DNA of 59,123 nt from Pseudomonadota bacterium (lineage in GTDB: Bacteria > Pseudomonadota > Alphaproteobacteria > Rhodospirillales > Magnetospirillaceae): contig JAJXUO010000015.1 of the NCBI GenBank assembly GCA_021782815.1, forward strand, positions 1-59,123, given 5' to 3'. Below are positions 26,355-35,493 of this stretch, in pieces. The notes under the pieces were generated by a model. It made no database searches. It had not been told where the DNA came from and saw nothing but the letters and a program-made list of their open reading frames with translations. Each line of letters starts with the position of its first letter. Within the stretch, counting starts at the first letter, position 1. Position numbers and translations under genes: made by a program.

Positions 26355-28916
26355 ATGTCTAAACTTTTGCGTATAACCGTGGCGCTTTCCAGCGTCGCCG
26401 TGTTCGGTTTGGCCCTGTGGGTGCTGCGGCACGCCCTGCGGGATTACGAACTGGACGATATCTCGCGTTTCATGCATCACGTGCCGTTGCCGGTGGTTTT
26501 GCTGGCCTGCGCCGCCAGCCTCGCCTCCTACGGAGTGCTGACCGGCTTCGACAGCCTGGCGATGCAGTATGTGGGCAACAAGCTCCCCTATCATCGCGTC
26601 GCCCTGGCCTCCTTCATCAGCCAGGCCATCAGCCACAGCACCGGCTTCGCCGCCCTCACCGGCACCTCCATCCGCTACCGGCTTTATTCCACCGTGGGCA
26701 TTTCCGGCGGCGATGTCGCCCGCATCGTGGCCTTCTGTGCCCTCACCTTCGGTCTGGGCGCCACCGTGACCGTGGCCGGGGCCATGCTGTTCGAACCCGC
26801 CGCCGTCAGCGTGGCGGTGAAACTGCCGCCGTTTCTGGTGGGCGGCCTGGGCTGGGCCATCCTCCTCGGAGTCGGCGGCTACGTTCTCGCCGGCCTGCGC
26901 GGCCGCAAGATGCTGACCCTGTGGCGCTGGCAGATCCCCCTGCCCAGCTGGAAGATGACCCTAAGCCAGATCGCCCTGGCCGTGGTGGATCTGGCCTTCG
27001 CCGCCATCGCCCTCTATCTGCTGCTGGATCATTCCGGCCTGGCCTACCCCATGCCGGGATTCACCGCCTTTCTCGGCCTTTACGCCGTGGCCCTGCTGGC
27101 CGGGGTGATCAGCCATGTTCCCGGCGGCCTCGGCGTGTTCGAAGGCCTGATGGTGCTGATGCTGCCGCAGGTGCCGCCCGCCAAGGTGCTGGGCGCCCTG
27201 GTGATGTACCGGCTGATCTACAACGTGCTGCCGCTGATCGTCGCCACCCTGGCCCTGGCCCTGTTCGAGGTCTGGCGCAAAAGCCGCGCCGTGGTGGCCA
27301 CCGCGCATCTCATCGGCGACAGCCTGGAGGCGGTGGCCCCGGCCCTCTACGCCACCATGGCCCTTTTGGGCGGCACCGTCATGCTGTGGTCGGCCGCCAC
27401 GCCGGAACTGCCGGAACGCCTGGCCTTCATCCACGCCCTGTTTCCGCGTGTGCTGGTCAAGGCCTCGCACCTGTTCTCCAGCATCGTCGGCATCTGGCTG
27501 CTGGTGCTGGCCCGCGGCCTTTACCGCCGCCTCGACGGCGCCTACTGGCTGACGTGCATCCTTTATGCCGCCGGCATCGTCTTCCTGATGGTCAAGGGCA
27601 TCGAATGGGAGGAGGCCGGGTTGCTGGCCCTGCTGCTGCTGGGCCTGGCCCCGGCCCGGCAGGCCTTCTACCGCAAGGCCTCGCTGATCGAGCAACGTTT
27701 CACCGTGGGCTGGGGGGCCGGTGTGCTCGTCATCGTCGGCAGCGCCCTGTGGCTGGGGGATTTCGCCTTCCGCCACGCCCCCTTCACCCACGAAATGTGG
27801 TGGGACTTCGCCTTCGCCTCCCACGCCCCGCGCGGCCTGCGCATCGCCGTGGCGGTGATGGCCCTGGCCAGCGCCTGGATGATCGCCCGCCTCACCGCCC
27901 CCGCCAATACCCATCCCGCCTGCCCCGACGAGGCGCAGATGGCCAAGGCCAAGGCCCTGGCCCTGGCCCATCCCTCGGCCGAGGCCCAGCTGGCCATGAT
28001 GGGCGACAAGAGTTTTCTTTTCGATCCCTCCGGCCAGGCCTTCCTGATGTATGCCGTCTCCGGCCGCAGCTGGGTGGTGATGGGCGATCCGGTGGGGCCG
28101 CAGGCCCTGTGGCCCGACCTCATTTGGCGCTTCCGCGAAATGGTCGACCGGGTGGCGGGCTGGCCGGTGTTCTATCAGGTGGGGGCCGAGGCCCTGCCCT
28201 ATTACCTCGATCTCGGCTTGAGCTTCGTGAAACTGGGCGAGGAGGCCCGCGTGCCCCTGGCCGACTTCTCGCTGCAGGGCTCGGCCCGCAGCGAGCTGCG
28301 CTACGTGAAGAAGCGGGCCGAGAAGGAGGGCGCCAGTTTCGAGGTGCTGCCGCCGGAACAGACCGCCGCCCTGCTGCCGGAGCTGGCCGCCATTTCCGAT
28401 TCCTGGCTGCACGATAAGAGCAGCAAGGAGAAACGCTTCTCCCTGGGCAATTTCACCCCCGAATATGTGGCCAATTTCCCGGTGGCGGTGGTGCGCCGCG
28501 AAGGCCGCATCGTGGCCTTCGCCTCGCTGTGGCTGGCCGGCGACCACGAGGAGGTGGCGGTGGATCTGATGCGCCATGGCGAAAACAGCGGCTACGGCAC
28601 CATGGATTACCTCTTCACCGAAAGCATGCTGTGGGCCAAGGCCCAGGGCTATCGCTGGTTCAGCCTGGGCGTGGCCCCGCTTTCCGGCATGCGCGACAAC
28701 GCCCTGGCCCCTTTATGGAACCGCCTGGGCGCCCTGCTCTACCGCCACGGCGAGGAGCTTTACAATTTCCAGGGCCTGCGCAAGTACAAGGAAAAATTCC
28801 TGCCGGTGTGGGCCCCGCGTTTCATGGCCTCGCCGGGGGGCATGGCCCTGCCGCGCGTGGCCGCCGATGTCGCCACCCTGATCTCGGGCGGCGTGAAGGG
28901 ATTGGTGATGAAATGA
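26355..28916 (+). CDS. mprF: Bifunctional lysylphosphatidylglycerol synthase/flippase (LpiA/MprF)
   Basis: 853 residues in two parts. The N-terminal part (about 1-520) has about 14 hydrophobic segments, including SQAISHSTGFAALTGTSIRY and HVPGGLGVFEGLMVLMLPQV, the flippase domain. The C-terminal cytoplasmic part (about 540-850) is the DUF2156 synthase (RSELRYVKKRAEKEGASFEV, LHDKSSKEKRFSLGNF, TMDYLFTESMLWAKAQGYRW, LYNFQGLRKYKEKFLPVW). It adds lysine from Lys-tRNA to phosphatidylglycerol, changing surface charge. The next gene overlaps its stop (ATGA) and encodes the matching hydrolase, as in the acid-induced lpiA-acvB operons of rhizobia. Confidence 0.92.
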   Translation: MSKLLRITVALSSVAVFGLALWVLRHALRDYELDDISRFMHHVPLPVVLLACAASLASYGVLTGFDSLAMQYVGNKLPYHRVALASFISQAISHSTGFAALTGTSIRYRLYSTVGISGGDVARIVAFCALTFGLGATVTVAGAMLFEPAAVSVAVKLPPFLVGGLGWAILLGVGGYVLAGLRGRKMLTLWRWQIPLPSWKMTLSQIALAVVDLAFAAIALYLLLDHSGLAYPMPGFTAFLGLYAVALLAGVISHVPGGLGVFEGLMVLMLPQVPPAKVLGALVMYRLIYNVLPLIVATLALALFEVWRKSRAVVATAHLIGDSLEAVAPALYATMALLGGTVMLWSAATPELPERLAFIHALFPRVLVKASHLFSSIVGIWLLVLARGLYRRLDGAYWLTCILYAAGIVFLMVKGIEWEEAGLLALLLLGLAPARQAFYRKASLIEQRFTVGWGAGVLVIVGSALWLGDFAFRHAPFTHEMWWDFAFASHAPRGLRIAVAVMALASAWMIARLTAPANTHPACPDEAQMAKAKALALAHPSAEAQLAMMGDKSFLFDPSGQAFLMYAVSGRSWVVMGDPVGPQALWPDLIWRFREMVDRVAGWPVFYQVGAEALPYYLDLGLSFVKLGEEARVPLADFSLQGSARSELRYVKKRAEKEGASFEVLPPEQTAALLPELAAISDSWLHDKSSKEKRFSLGNFTPEYVANFPVAVVRREGRIVAFASLWLAGDHEEVAVDLMRHGENSGYGTMDYLFTESMLWAKAQGYRWFSLGVAPLSGMRDNALAPLWNRLGALLYRHGEELYNFQGLRKYKEKFLPVWAPRFMASPGGMALPRVAADVATLISGGVKGLVMK

Positions 28917-29644
28917 GGTTTGCCGCCGCACGTTTTCTGCGCCGGGGCTGCGGCCTGGCCCTGCTGTTGTCGGCACTGGCCGTCTCCGCTCCGGCCCGGG
29001 CCGACACCCCGCCGCCCCTGCCCACCCTGCCGCACGGCACCCTGGTGGACTATCAGGCCAACAACGCCGACGCCAATCTGGTGGTGATCCTCTCGGGCGA
29101 CGGCGGCTGGGCCGATCTCGATCGCGCGCTGGGCGAACGCATGTCGGAACGCGGCTACAGCGTGCTGGGCTTCGACTGCCTGAAATATTTCGACGGCACC
29201 CACACCCCCGAACAGACCGCGCGCGACATCAACGCCGCCTTGCAGCACTACCTGGCCGCCTGGCACAAAAAACGGGTGGTGCTGATCGGCTTTTCCTTCG
29301 GCGGCAATATCGAACCGTTCCTGCTGGCCCGCATGCCCGCCGCCTTGCGCGCCCAGGTAGGGCTGGCGGTGCTGCTCAGCCCCGGCACCTACGCCAATTG
29401 GGAAATCCACTGGGGCGACTGGCTGCACGACTACCGCCATGCCAGCGCCCGCCCGGTGCTGCCGGAAGTGGCCAAATACCAGGGCGTGCGCAGCATGTGC
29501 GTTTACGGTGTCGATGAAATCAAGGAATCCTTGTGCCCCACCCTGCCCAAGGGCGCGGCCGAGGTGATCCCGCTGCCCGGCGGCCACCACTTCGATGAGA
29601 ACTACATCAAACTGGCCGACATGATCATCGCCCGCATCCCGTAA
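28913..29644 (+). CDS. AcvB/VirJ-type lysyl-phosphatidylglycerol hydrolase
   Basis: 243 residues with a signal peptide (RRGCGLALLLSALAVSAPA, cleavage near ARAD). One VirJ-type alpha/beta hydrolase domain: LVVILSGDGGWADLDRALGE (the GDGGW motif), LIGFSFGGNIEPFLLARMP with nucleophile Ser in GFSFGG, and GGHHFDENY with the catalytic His. Only one domain is present, as in VirJ; AcvB has an extra N-terminal domain. In Agrobacterium, AcvB removes the lysyl group from lysyl-PG. The start codon overlaps the mprF stop, so the two are translationally coupled. Confidence 0.85.
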   Translation: MRFAAARFLRRGCGLALLLSALAVSAPARADTPPPLPTLPHGTLVDYQANNADANLVVILSGDGGWADLDRALGERMSERGYSVLGFDCLKYFDGTHTPEQTARDINAALQHYLAAWHKKRVVLIGFSFGGNIEPFLLARMPAALRAQVGLAVLLSPGTYANWEIHWGDWLHDYRHASARPVLPEVAKYQGVRSMCVYGVDEIKESLCPTLPKGAAEVIPLPGGHHFDENYIKLADMIIARIP

Positions 29645-29665
29645 CCCGGATGCGGGCTCCGGCGC

Positions 29666-29956
29666 CTACTGGGCGTCGTTCATGGCCTTGGCCACGGAAC
29701 TCAGTTCGGCGATGGCGTGGTTCATATCCTCTTCCAGCGACTTGGTGATGCCGTCGATGGTTTCGGAGACGTGCTTGACCTCGCCCGCCACCACGGCGAA
29801 ACCCTTGCCCGCCTCGCCGGCGCGGGCCGCCTCGATCAGGGCGTTCAGGGCCAGGATGCGGGTGGTGCCGGTGACCTTCTTGATCTCTTCCAGCTTGCGG
29901 GCCATGACATCGGAGAGTTCGGCGGTCAATTCTGCGATGCGCTGCGAATCGGACAT
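29666..29956 (-). CDS. Miniature chemoreceptor: signalling-tip-only MCP protein
   Basis: Only 96 residues, entirely the tip of an MCP cytoplasmic hairpin: [20 protein letters not shown] and [18 protein letters not shown] (about 31-69), flanked by about 30 helical residues on each side. There is no sensor, membrane segment, HAMP or methylation helix. The ORF is intact, with its own start (AGGGGAAAACC upstream) and an orderly C-terminus, so it does not look like random debris. It lies 38 bases downstream of the pseudo-HPt/receiver gene, suggesting an operon. It could dock CheA/CheW-like proteins without sensing directly. Confidence 0.75.
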   Translation of the reverse strand: MSDSQRIAELTAELSDVMARKLEEIKKVTGTTRILALNALIEAARAGEAGKGFAVVAGEVKHVSETIDGITKSLEEDMNHAIAELSSVAKAMNDAQ

Positions 29957-29994
29957 GATGGTTTTCCCCTGGTTCCGGTTGAGCCGGAACGGTT

Positions 29995-30789
29995 TTAGAT
30001 CAGGAACAAACGGTCCAGCGCGGCGAACAGGTCATCGCCGAAGCTGGGGCTTTTATGGACGATGGGCACGGCTTTGGGCAACAGATTGAGCCGTTCGTCC
30101 CCGGGATCGAGACTGGTGATCACCGCCATGGGAATATTACGGGTGGAGGGCATGGCGCTTAAGCCGATGGCCAGATCGATACCGTCCAGCCCACCCGCCA
30201 TCACCGCCGAAACGATGATGAGGTCGGGCTTGATCTGCACCGCCATGGCCAGCGCCATGATGGTATCCGACACCACCGAAACGCGATAGCCGCACTCTTG
30301 CAGCTCGCGTTCGACGAAGTGGGTCTGGGCGCCGGGCATCATCACCAGCATCACTTCCACATTGCGGATCTGGATATCCTTGAGATCGAAGCCCAGCGCA
30401 TGGGGCAGGCCGCGCACAAGTCCGGAAACGTCGCGGCTGGCCTCGGGGTCGGCGGCCAGCAGATTTTGCGCGGTATCGAGAAAGCGCTGCAGATCGTCCC
30501 ACACCCGGGGCAGGAACGGCGAGGACACCGAGCGCAGATAATCATCAAGACGATGCGCGATGGTGGATACCGCCCCGTAGCCGTTGTTGGCGGCCTGGCC
30601 GCGCAGGGTCAGGGCGGCGCGGCGAAAGGCGGGAACGATCTCGTCCTCGCCACGATGGCCGTTGCGACCGGCATCCAGCAGCAGATCCAGCCCTTGCAGG
30701 ACCTCGGCGCTTTCGTCGAGGAATTCCTGACGCAGTTGATCGGCGACTTCGCCGCTGGCGACGGGCCTGTTCTCTCCCGGGGTCGGCAT
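29995..30789 (-). CDS. Pseudo-HPt plus pseudo-receiver protein
   Basis: 264 residues. The N-terminal part (about 15-110) has an HPt-like helical pattern ([40 protein letters not shown]), but the phosphoryl histidine expected before T-L-(K/R)-G is leucine. The C-terminal part (about 140-264) has a receiver-like fold: [12 protein letters not shown] lacks the acidic pair, and in [20 protein letters not shown] the phospho-aspartate is serine; the late lysine (VHKSPS) is kept. Neither domain should be phosphorylated, so it probably acts by protein contacts. It is followed by the mini-chemoreceptor gene. Confidence 0.7.
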   Translation of the reverse strand: MPTPGENRPVASGEVADQLRQEFLDESAEVLQGLDLLLDAGRNGHRGEDEIVPAFRRAALTLRGQAANNGYGAVSTIAHRLDDYLRSVSSPFLPRVWDDLQRFLDTAQNLLAADPEASRDVSGLVRGLPHALGFDLKDIQIRNVEVMLVMMPGAQTHFVERELQECGYRVSVVSDTIMALAMAVQIKPDLIIVSAVMAGGLDGIDLAIGLSAMPSTRNIPMAVITSLDPGDERLNLLPKAVPIVHKSPSFGDDLFAALDRLFLI

Positions 30790-30886
30790 CTTCCGCCTTG
30801 GTCCTTCTTGTCAGAGACGGGGGGATATGACGAGCAGTGTATAGCCGGCCTAACAGGATGCAACCGAATCCTTGGAGACAAGAGGG

Positions 30887-30914
30887 GGGCGGCGCCGTCC
30901 GGCGCCGCCCTTTT
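30887..30914. terminator. Strong hairpin between ahpF and the pseudo-receiver gene
   Basis: GGGCGGCGCC (30887-30896) pairs perfectly with GGCGCCGCCC (30901-30910), followed on the plus strand by TTTTGGTTTTT. It lies 10 bases past the ahpF stop. On the minus (transcribed) strand no clean T-run follows, so ahpF termination may rely on the stem alone. Confidence 0.6.
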
Positions 30915-30919
30915 GGTTT

Positions 30920-32497
30920 TTACGCCGCCGCCTCGGTGCTCACCCCTTCGCGGATCAGGTGATCGAAGGCCGAGAGGGCCGCCTTGGCGCCGTCGCCCAG
31001 GGCGATGACGATCTGCTTATAGGGGCTGGTGGTGGCGTCGCCGGCGGCGAACACCCCCGCCGCCGAGGTCTGGCCGCGCGCGTCCACCTCGATCTCGCCC
31101 CGGGGAGTGAGGGCCAGGGTGCCCTTCAGCCATTCGGTGTTGGGCACCAGGCCGATCTGCACGAAGATGCCCTCCAGCGCCAGCTGGTGCGGAACACCGC
31201 TCTGGCGGTCCTTGTAGGCCAGGCCGGTGACCCGGACGCCGTCGCCCAGCACCTCGGTGGTCTGCGCCGAGGTGATGACGGTGACATTGGCCAGCGAGCG
31301 CAGCTTGGCCTGCAGCACGGCATCGGCCCGCAGCTGGCTGTCGAACTCCAGCAAGGTGACATGGGCGACGATACCGGCCAGATCGATGGCCGCCTCGACG
31401 CCGGAATTGCCGCCGCCGATCACCGCCACCCGCTTGCCCTTGAACAACGGACCATCGCAGTGCGGGCAGAAAGCCACGCCCTTGTTGCGGTACTGCTCCT
31501 CGCCGGGCACGTTCATGGTGCGCCAGCGCGCTCCCGTCGACAGCACCACGGTACGGGCCCGCAACACCGCGCCCGAGGCCAGATGCACCTCGGCCAATTC
31601 GCCCGGCCGCGCCGCCGGCACCAGCCTGGCGGCGCTTTGCACCGGCATGACGTCGACGCCGTAGCCGCGCACGTTCTGTTCCAGCGCCGCCCCCAGCTGC
31701 GGCCCCTCGGTGTGGGACACCGCGATCAGATTCTCGATGGCCAGGGTATCCAGCACCTGGCCGCCGAACCGCTCGGCCACCACCCCGGTGCGGATGCCCT
31801 TGCGGGCGGCGTAGATGGCCGCCGCCGAGCCGGCCGGGCCACCGCCCACCACCAGCACGTCGAAGGGGGCCTTGTCCTGCAGCCGGGCGGCATCGCGCGC
31901 CGCCGCGCCCTCGTCCAGCCTGGCCAGGATCTGCTCCAGGCTCATACGGCCCTGGGCGAAGGGCTGGCCGTTCAGGAACACGGCGGGCACGGCCATGATC
32001 TGGCGGGCCTCCACCTCGTCCTGGAACAGGGCGCCGTCGATGGCGACGTGGCGGATGCGGGGATTGACCACGCTCATCAGGTTCAGGGCCTGCACCACGT
32101 CGGGGCAGTTCTGGCACGAGAGCGAGAAATAGGTTTCGAACCGGTAGTCGCCATCCAGGGCGGCGATCTGTTCCAGCACCGCCGCCTCGGCCTTGGCCGG
32201 ATGGCCGCCAACCTGCAGCAAAGCCAGCACCAGCGAATTGAATTCATGCCCCAGGGGCAGACCGGCGAAACGCACGGCCACATCCGAGCCGACGCGGCGA
32301 ATGGCGAAGGAGGGGCGACGGGCGTCGTCGTCGGCGCGCACCGCCGTCACCAGATCGGAAAGAGCGGCGATGCCGGTCAGCATCTCCCACAGCTCCCGCG
32401 ACTTCGGCGCCTCATCCAGGCTGGCCGCCAGTTCCACCGGCTGCTTCAGATAGGCGAGATAGGTCTTCAACTGTTCCTGCACGGCGGCGTCCAACAT
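30920..32497 (-). CDS. ahpF: Alkyl hydroperoxide reductase, flavoprotein subunit AhpF
   Basis: 525 residues. The N-terminal tandem glutaredoxin-like domain has its CxxC centre in [14 protein letters not shown] (about 126-139). The FAD/NADH domain has [20 protein letters not shown] (about 214-233), the redox pair in [13 protein letters not shown], and [15 protein letters not shown]. It passes electrons from NADH to AhpC to reduce peroxides. The start at 32497 ([10 protein letters not shown]) has AAGGAG seven bases upstream. It follows ahpC with a 92-base gap containing a perfect hairpin. Confidence 0.95.
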   Translation of the reverse strand: MLDAAVQEQLKTYLAYLKQPVELAASLDEAPKSRELWEMLTGIAALSDLVTAVRADDDARRPSFAIRRVGSDVAVRFAGLPLGHEFNSLVLALLQVGGHPAKAEAAVLEQIAALDGDYRFETYFSLSCQNCPDVVQALNLMSVVNPRIRHVAIDGALFQDEVEARQIMAVPAVFLNGQPFAQGRMSLEQILARLDEGAAARDAARLQDKAPFDVLVVGGGPAGSAAAIYAARKGIRTGVVAERFGGQVLDTLAIENLIAVSHTEGPQLGAALEQNVRGYGVDVMPVQSAARLVPAARPGELAEVHLASGAVLRARTVVLSTGARWRTMNVPGEEQYRNKGVAFCPHCDGPLFKGKRVAVIGGGNSGVEAAIDLAGIVAHVTLLEFDSQLRADAVLQAKLRSLANVTVITSAQTTEVLGDGVRVTGLAYKDRQSGVPHQLALEGIFVQIGLVPNTEWLKGTLALTPRGEIEVDARGQTSAAGVFAAGDATTSPYKQIVIALGDGAKAALSAFDHLIREGVSTEAAA

Positions 32498-32542
32498 GAT
32501 GGGCTCCTTCTTCGGGGTGGGGGCGTGGCGGGACGGGGCGCC

Positions 32543-32566
32543 CCCGGAGGGCCGCGGCCCTCCGGG
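32543..32566 (-). terminator. Attenuator-like hairpin between ahpC and ahpF
   Basis: A 24-base perfect palindrome with arms CCCGGAGGGCCG / CGGCCCTCCGGG in the intergenic region. No T-run follows; it may lower ahpF expression relative to the more abundant AhpC or protect the ahpC mRNA end. Confidence 0.5.
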
Positions 32567-32589
32567 AAGACGCAACGCTTAGAACGGAC

Positions 32590-33153
32590 TCAGATCTTGC
32601 CGACCAGATCCAGGGACGGAGCCAGGGTCTTTTCCCCTTCCTTCCACTTGGCCGGGCACACTTCGCCGGGATGCGAGGCCACGTACTGGGCGGCCTTGAC
32701 CTTGCGCAGCAGTTCCTTGGCGTCGCGGCCGATACCGCCGGCATTGATCTCGACGATCTGGATCTTGCCGTTGGGATCGATGACGAAGGTGCCGCGATCG
32801 GCCAGACCGGCCTCCTCGATCATCACCTCGAAATTGCGGCTGAGGGTGCCGGTGGGATCGCCCACCATGGTGTAGCGGATCTTCTTCACCGCGTCCGAGG
32901 TGTCGTGCCAGGCCTTGTGGGCGAAATGGGTGTCGGTGGACACGCTGTAGATTTCCACGCCCAGGCCCTGGAATTCGCCGTAATTGTCGGCCAGATCCTC
33001 GAGCTCGGTGGGGCAGACGAAGGTGAAGTCGGCCGGGTAGAAGAACACCACCGACCACTTGCCCTTGAGATCGGCATCGGTGACGGTGATGAACTTGCCG
33101 TCCTTGAAGGCCTGGGCCGAGAAGGGCTTCACTTCGGTATTGATCAGCGACAT
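32590..33153 (-). CDS. ahpC: Alkyl hydroperoxide reductase subunit C (peroxiredoxin)
   Basis: 187 residues, typical 2-Cys peroxiredoxin. The peroxidatic cysteine is in [19 protein letters not shown] (about Cys47), the resolving cysteine in [13 protein letters not shown] (about Cys166), with [14 protein letters not shown] between. It reduces hydrogen and alkyl peroxides, being reduced by AhpF, the next gene. The 116-base AT-rich region upstream (33154-33269) should hold the promoter; no OxyR gene is in the window and I could not define an OxyR site. Confidence 0.96.
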   Translation of the reverse strand: MSLINTEVKPFSAQAFKDGKFITVTDADLKGKWSVVFFYPADFTFVCPTELEDLADNYGEFQGLGVEIYSVSTDTHFAHKAWHDTSDAVKKIRYTMVGDPTGTLSRNFEVMIEEAGLADRGTFVIDPNGKIQIVEINAGGIGRDAKELLRKVKAAQYVASHPGEVCPAKWKEGEKTLAPSLDLVGKI

Positions 33154-33269
33154 TGAGGTATCTCCGTTGCGTTCGGGCTTGAACCGGAGACGACCTTACC
33201 CAGACCCCGAAAAAAGGGGAAATTGATTAATTTTGTATTTTCAATCGATTTTTACAATATGTTTTCAAT

Positions 33270-34409
33270 TTAACTTTCCAGGAAACGCCTGAGGTCTTCT
33301 ACCGTGGGTGCGCATTTGGCCCGATCGGCATGGCGGCGGATGGCCGGGAGCATGCGCCGCGCCTCGGCCGGCCCCACCTCCAGCCCCCATTCCCGGCAGG
33401 CATGCAGCACGGCGCTCAAACCGGAATGCTTGCCCAGCACCAGGCGGTGCCGCCGCCCCAGCTCGCCGGGGTCGAACGCCTGATAGGTGGCGGGATCGCG
33501 CAGCAGGCCGCTGACATGGATGCCGGATTCGTGGGTGAAGATGCCGTCGCCGACGATGCTCTTATTGACCGGCACCGGGCGCCCCGAGGCCTGGGCCACC
33601 AGCGCCGAGACCGGCCCCAGGGCGGTCTTGCGCACCCCGGTCTCGCGGCCGTAGAGGTGATCGAGCGCCATCACCACCTCTTCCAGCGGCGCGTTGCCGG
33701 CCCGCTCGCCCAAGCCGTTGACCGTGGTGCTGACATGGCTGGCCCCGCCCTTCACCGCCGCCAGGGAATTGGCGGTGGCGAGGCCGAGATCGTCGTGGGC
33801 ATGGATTTCCAGCTCCAGATCGCAGGCGGCGCGCAGGCGCAGGAACTGGGCGTGGGTGGCGAAGGGATCCATCACCCCCAGGGTATCGGCGAAACGGAAG
33901 CGCCGCGCCCCGGCCCGCTGGCACACCTCCACCACCCGCAGCAGGAAATCGGGATCGGCGCGCGAGGAATCCTCGCCGCCCACCAGCACGGCGAAGCCCT
34001 GATCGCGGGCCTTGACCACCATGGCCTCCAGGTGGGCCAGCGCCCAGGCCCGGTCGCGTCCCAGCTTGGCCGCCAACTGCAGGTCCGACACCGGCAGCGA
34101 CAGATTGACCGTTTCCACCCCGGTGGCAAGGGCCGCCGCCAGATCGTCGTCGTGCATGCGGCACCACAGGATCAGCCGGGCCGACAGGCCCAACCCGGCC
34201 ACGGCGCGGATGGCCTCGCATTCCTCCGCCCCCATGGCGGGCACCCCCACCTCCATCTCCGGCACGCCGGCGGCATCGAGGGCGCGGGCGATGGCCAGTT
34301 TCTCGTCCAGGCGGAAGGCCACGCCCGCCGTCTGCTCGCCGTCGCGCAGCGTGGTGTCGTTGATGATCACGGCGGCGTCAGCCGCACTTTTTCGAGCAGG
34401 AGCAGGCAT
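33270..34409 (-). CDS. nifV: Homocitrate synthase NifV
   Basis: Condenses acetyl-CoA and 2-oxoglutarate to homocitrate, the organic ligand of FeMo-co. 379 residues. [19 protein letters not shown] is the R-D-x-E-Q active-site segment. [20 protein letters not shown] supplies the metal-binding His residues, followed by [19 protein letters not shown] and [16 protein letters not shown]. The start at 34409 has AAGGTGG upstream and overlaps the iscA gene by 32 bases; GTG at 34370 is an alternative nearer the usual family start. Last gene of the nifQ-iscA-nifV operon. Confidence 0.93.
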   Translation of the reverse strand: MPAPARKSAADAAVIINDTTLRDGEQTAGVAFRLDEKLAIARALDAAGVPEMEVGVPAMGAEECEAIRAVAGLGLSARLILWCRMHDDDLAAALATGVETVNLSLPVSDLQLAAKLGRDRAWALAHLEAMVVKARDQGFAVLVGGEDSSRADPDFLLRVVEVCQRAGARRFRFADTLGVMDPFATHAQFLRLRAACDLELEIHAHDDLGLATANSLAAVKGGASHVSTTVNGLGERAGNAPLEEVVMALDHLYGRETGVRKTALGPVSALVAQASGRPVPVNKSIVGDGIFTHESGIHVSGLLRDPATYQAFDPGELGRRHRLVLGKHSGLSAVLHACREWGLEVGPAEARRMLPAIRRHADRAKCAPTVEDLRRFLES

Positions 34410-34698
34410 GGGGCACCACCTTGGGATTATCGAAGCTGAAACCACCCTCGCCGCCGGCGACGCCGTCGCTGTAATCCATGGTCACGCCGGAAAGCTGGAT
34501 CACCGAGGTGGGGTCGAGGAACACCTTGAGGCCGTCGAACTCCATCACCTCGTCGTCGGCGGTGGGCGCCTCTTCCAGGCCCAGCTCGTAATTGACGCCG
34601 CCGCAGCCCTGGCCGCTGGCGGTGATGCGCAGGCCCAGCGCCTCGCCAGCGCAAATGCTCTTCACCATGGTCACGGCGCGTTCGGTAATGGTCAGCAT
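34378..34698 (-). CDS. Nif-specific IscA/HesB-type iron-sulfur carrier
   Basis: 106 residues with the three conserved A-type carrier cysteines: [19 protein letters not shown] (first Cys) and the C-terminal [10 protein letters not shown] (CxCxxxC variant of the usual CGCG). It probably hands Fe-S clusters to nitrogenase maturation. The ATG overlaps the nifQ stop (ATGCTGA), indicating translational coupling, and its 3' end overlaps nifV. Sometimes called nif-IscA. Confidence 0.88.
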   Translation of the reverse strand: MLTITERAVTMVKSICAGEALGLRITASGQGCGGVNYELGLEEAPTADDEVMEFDGLKVFLDPTSVIQLSGVTMDYSDGVAGGEGGFSFDNPKVVPHACSCSKKCG

Positions 34699-35327
34699 GA
34701 TCTGGTCTCCGGGTCGGGGGTCATGGCGGCGCGGGCCAGCAGGCTGGGCCCGTCCTCGCCGCCGAAACACAGGGAAAAATCGCCGCATCGTTCGCAGACC
34801 GGGCTTTTGCAGATCAGCACGCCCTCCAGTCCGCACAGTTCGCGGTAGAAGAATTTCTTCCATTTCATGTCGCCGCTGTTGCGGGCGGCCAGCGCCGGGA
34901 AATGCCGCTCCATCAGGCGCGACAGATCGTCGCGCAGCGGCAATCCCAGATCCTGCCACAGATGGTTGGGACGCAGGGCGCGGCGGGCGATGATATGGGC
35001 CAGCCAGGCCTCCTCGGGGGCATCGACGGCGCGGTGATCCAAGAGCAGGGCCCGCAGGTCGGGCTCCTCCAGGCTGGCCGGACGGGAGCCGTCGCCATCG
35101 GACAGCCGTTCCGCCAGCGTCGGGGCGGCATGGGGGAAATGCCGGTCGGCCAGCGCCGCCACCTGCCGCCGCGACAGGCCCAGCCCCTGATCGAGGGCGG
35201 CCTTTTCGTCGTACCAGGCCAGGGTCAGGGCCGAGGCCAGCACATGACGGTCGAAGGCCTCGCCATAGGCCAGGACGCCGGTATCGCCGGTCAGCCAATG
35301 CTTGAACTCGAGGGGATGCAGGTGCAT
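34692..35327 (-). CDS. nifQ: NifQ, molybdenum donor for FeMo-co synthesis
   Basis: 211 residues. The C-terminal cysteine cluster C-x4-C-x2-C-x5-C is intact (LICKSPVCERCGDFSLCFG, about 181-199); it binds the Mo-Fe-S cluster that delivers molybdenum. MKWKKFFYRELC before it is also typical. The N-terminal helical domain contains LGLSRRQVAALADRHFPHA. The start at 35327 has GGGAGGA upstream. First gene of an operon with iscA and nifV, behind its own sigma-54 promoter and NifA site. Confidence 0.9.
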   Translation of the reverse strand: MHLHPLEFKHWLTGDTGVLAYGEAFDRHVLASALTLAWYDEKAALDQGLGLSRRQVAALADRHFPHAAPTLAERLSDGDGSRPASLEEPDLRALLLDHRAVDAPEEAWLAHIIARRALRPNHLWQDLGLPLRDDLSRLMERHFPALAARNSGDMKWKKFFYRELCGLEGVLICKSPVCERCGDFSLCFGGEDGPSLLARAAMTPDPETRSC

Positions 35328-35389
35328 GTCCGGTCCTCCCGTTCCGCCTGTCGGGGTTCCGCCGGGAACCGCCGCCAGCCCTCTTCCAA

Positions 35390-35404
35390 GCAAACCGGAT
35401 GCCA
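35390..35404 (-). promoter_or_regulatory. Sigma-54 promoter of nifQ-iscA-nifV
   Basis: On the minus strand TGGCAT-CCGGT-TTGC matches the -24/-12 consensus. The predicted start of transcription is near 35378, about 50 bases before the nifQ ATG. Confidence 0.85.
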
Positions 35405-35413
35405 GACGCAATG

Positions 35414-35444
35414 AAGGCGCGGAGTTGGCGGAACTCCGCGCCTT
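35414..35444. terminator. Perfect hairpin after the outer-membrane protein gene
   Basis: AAGGCGCGGAGTT (35414-35426) pairs with AACTCCGCGCCTT (35432-35444) over 13 bases. It lies between the NifA site and the sigma-54 box of nifQ, so it can stop transcripts coming from the gene ending at 35494 without blocking nifQ. Confidence 0.7.
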
Positions 35445-35470
35445 TTACACCTCAGTCCGACAATAAAAGC

Positions 35471-35486
35471 TGTCGGTTTTGCGACA
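35471..35486. promoter_or_regulatory. NifA upstream activator site of nifQ
   Basis: TGT-CGGTTTTGCG-ACA fits TGT-N10-ACA, centred about 100 bases before the predicted nifQ transcription start. Confidence 0.8.
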
Positions 35487-35493
35487 TATCCGG

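Noticed and set aside
29666..29956. Mini-chemoreceptor as a fragment of the chemoreceptor at 10993
   Set aside because: The tip regions differ in sequence ([16 protein letters not shown] against [16 protein letters not shown], different flanks), the short gene has its own start and stop, and no residual receptor sequence flanks it.
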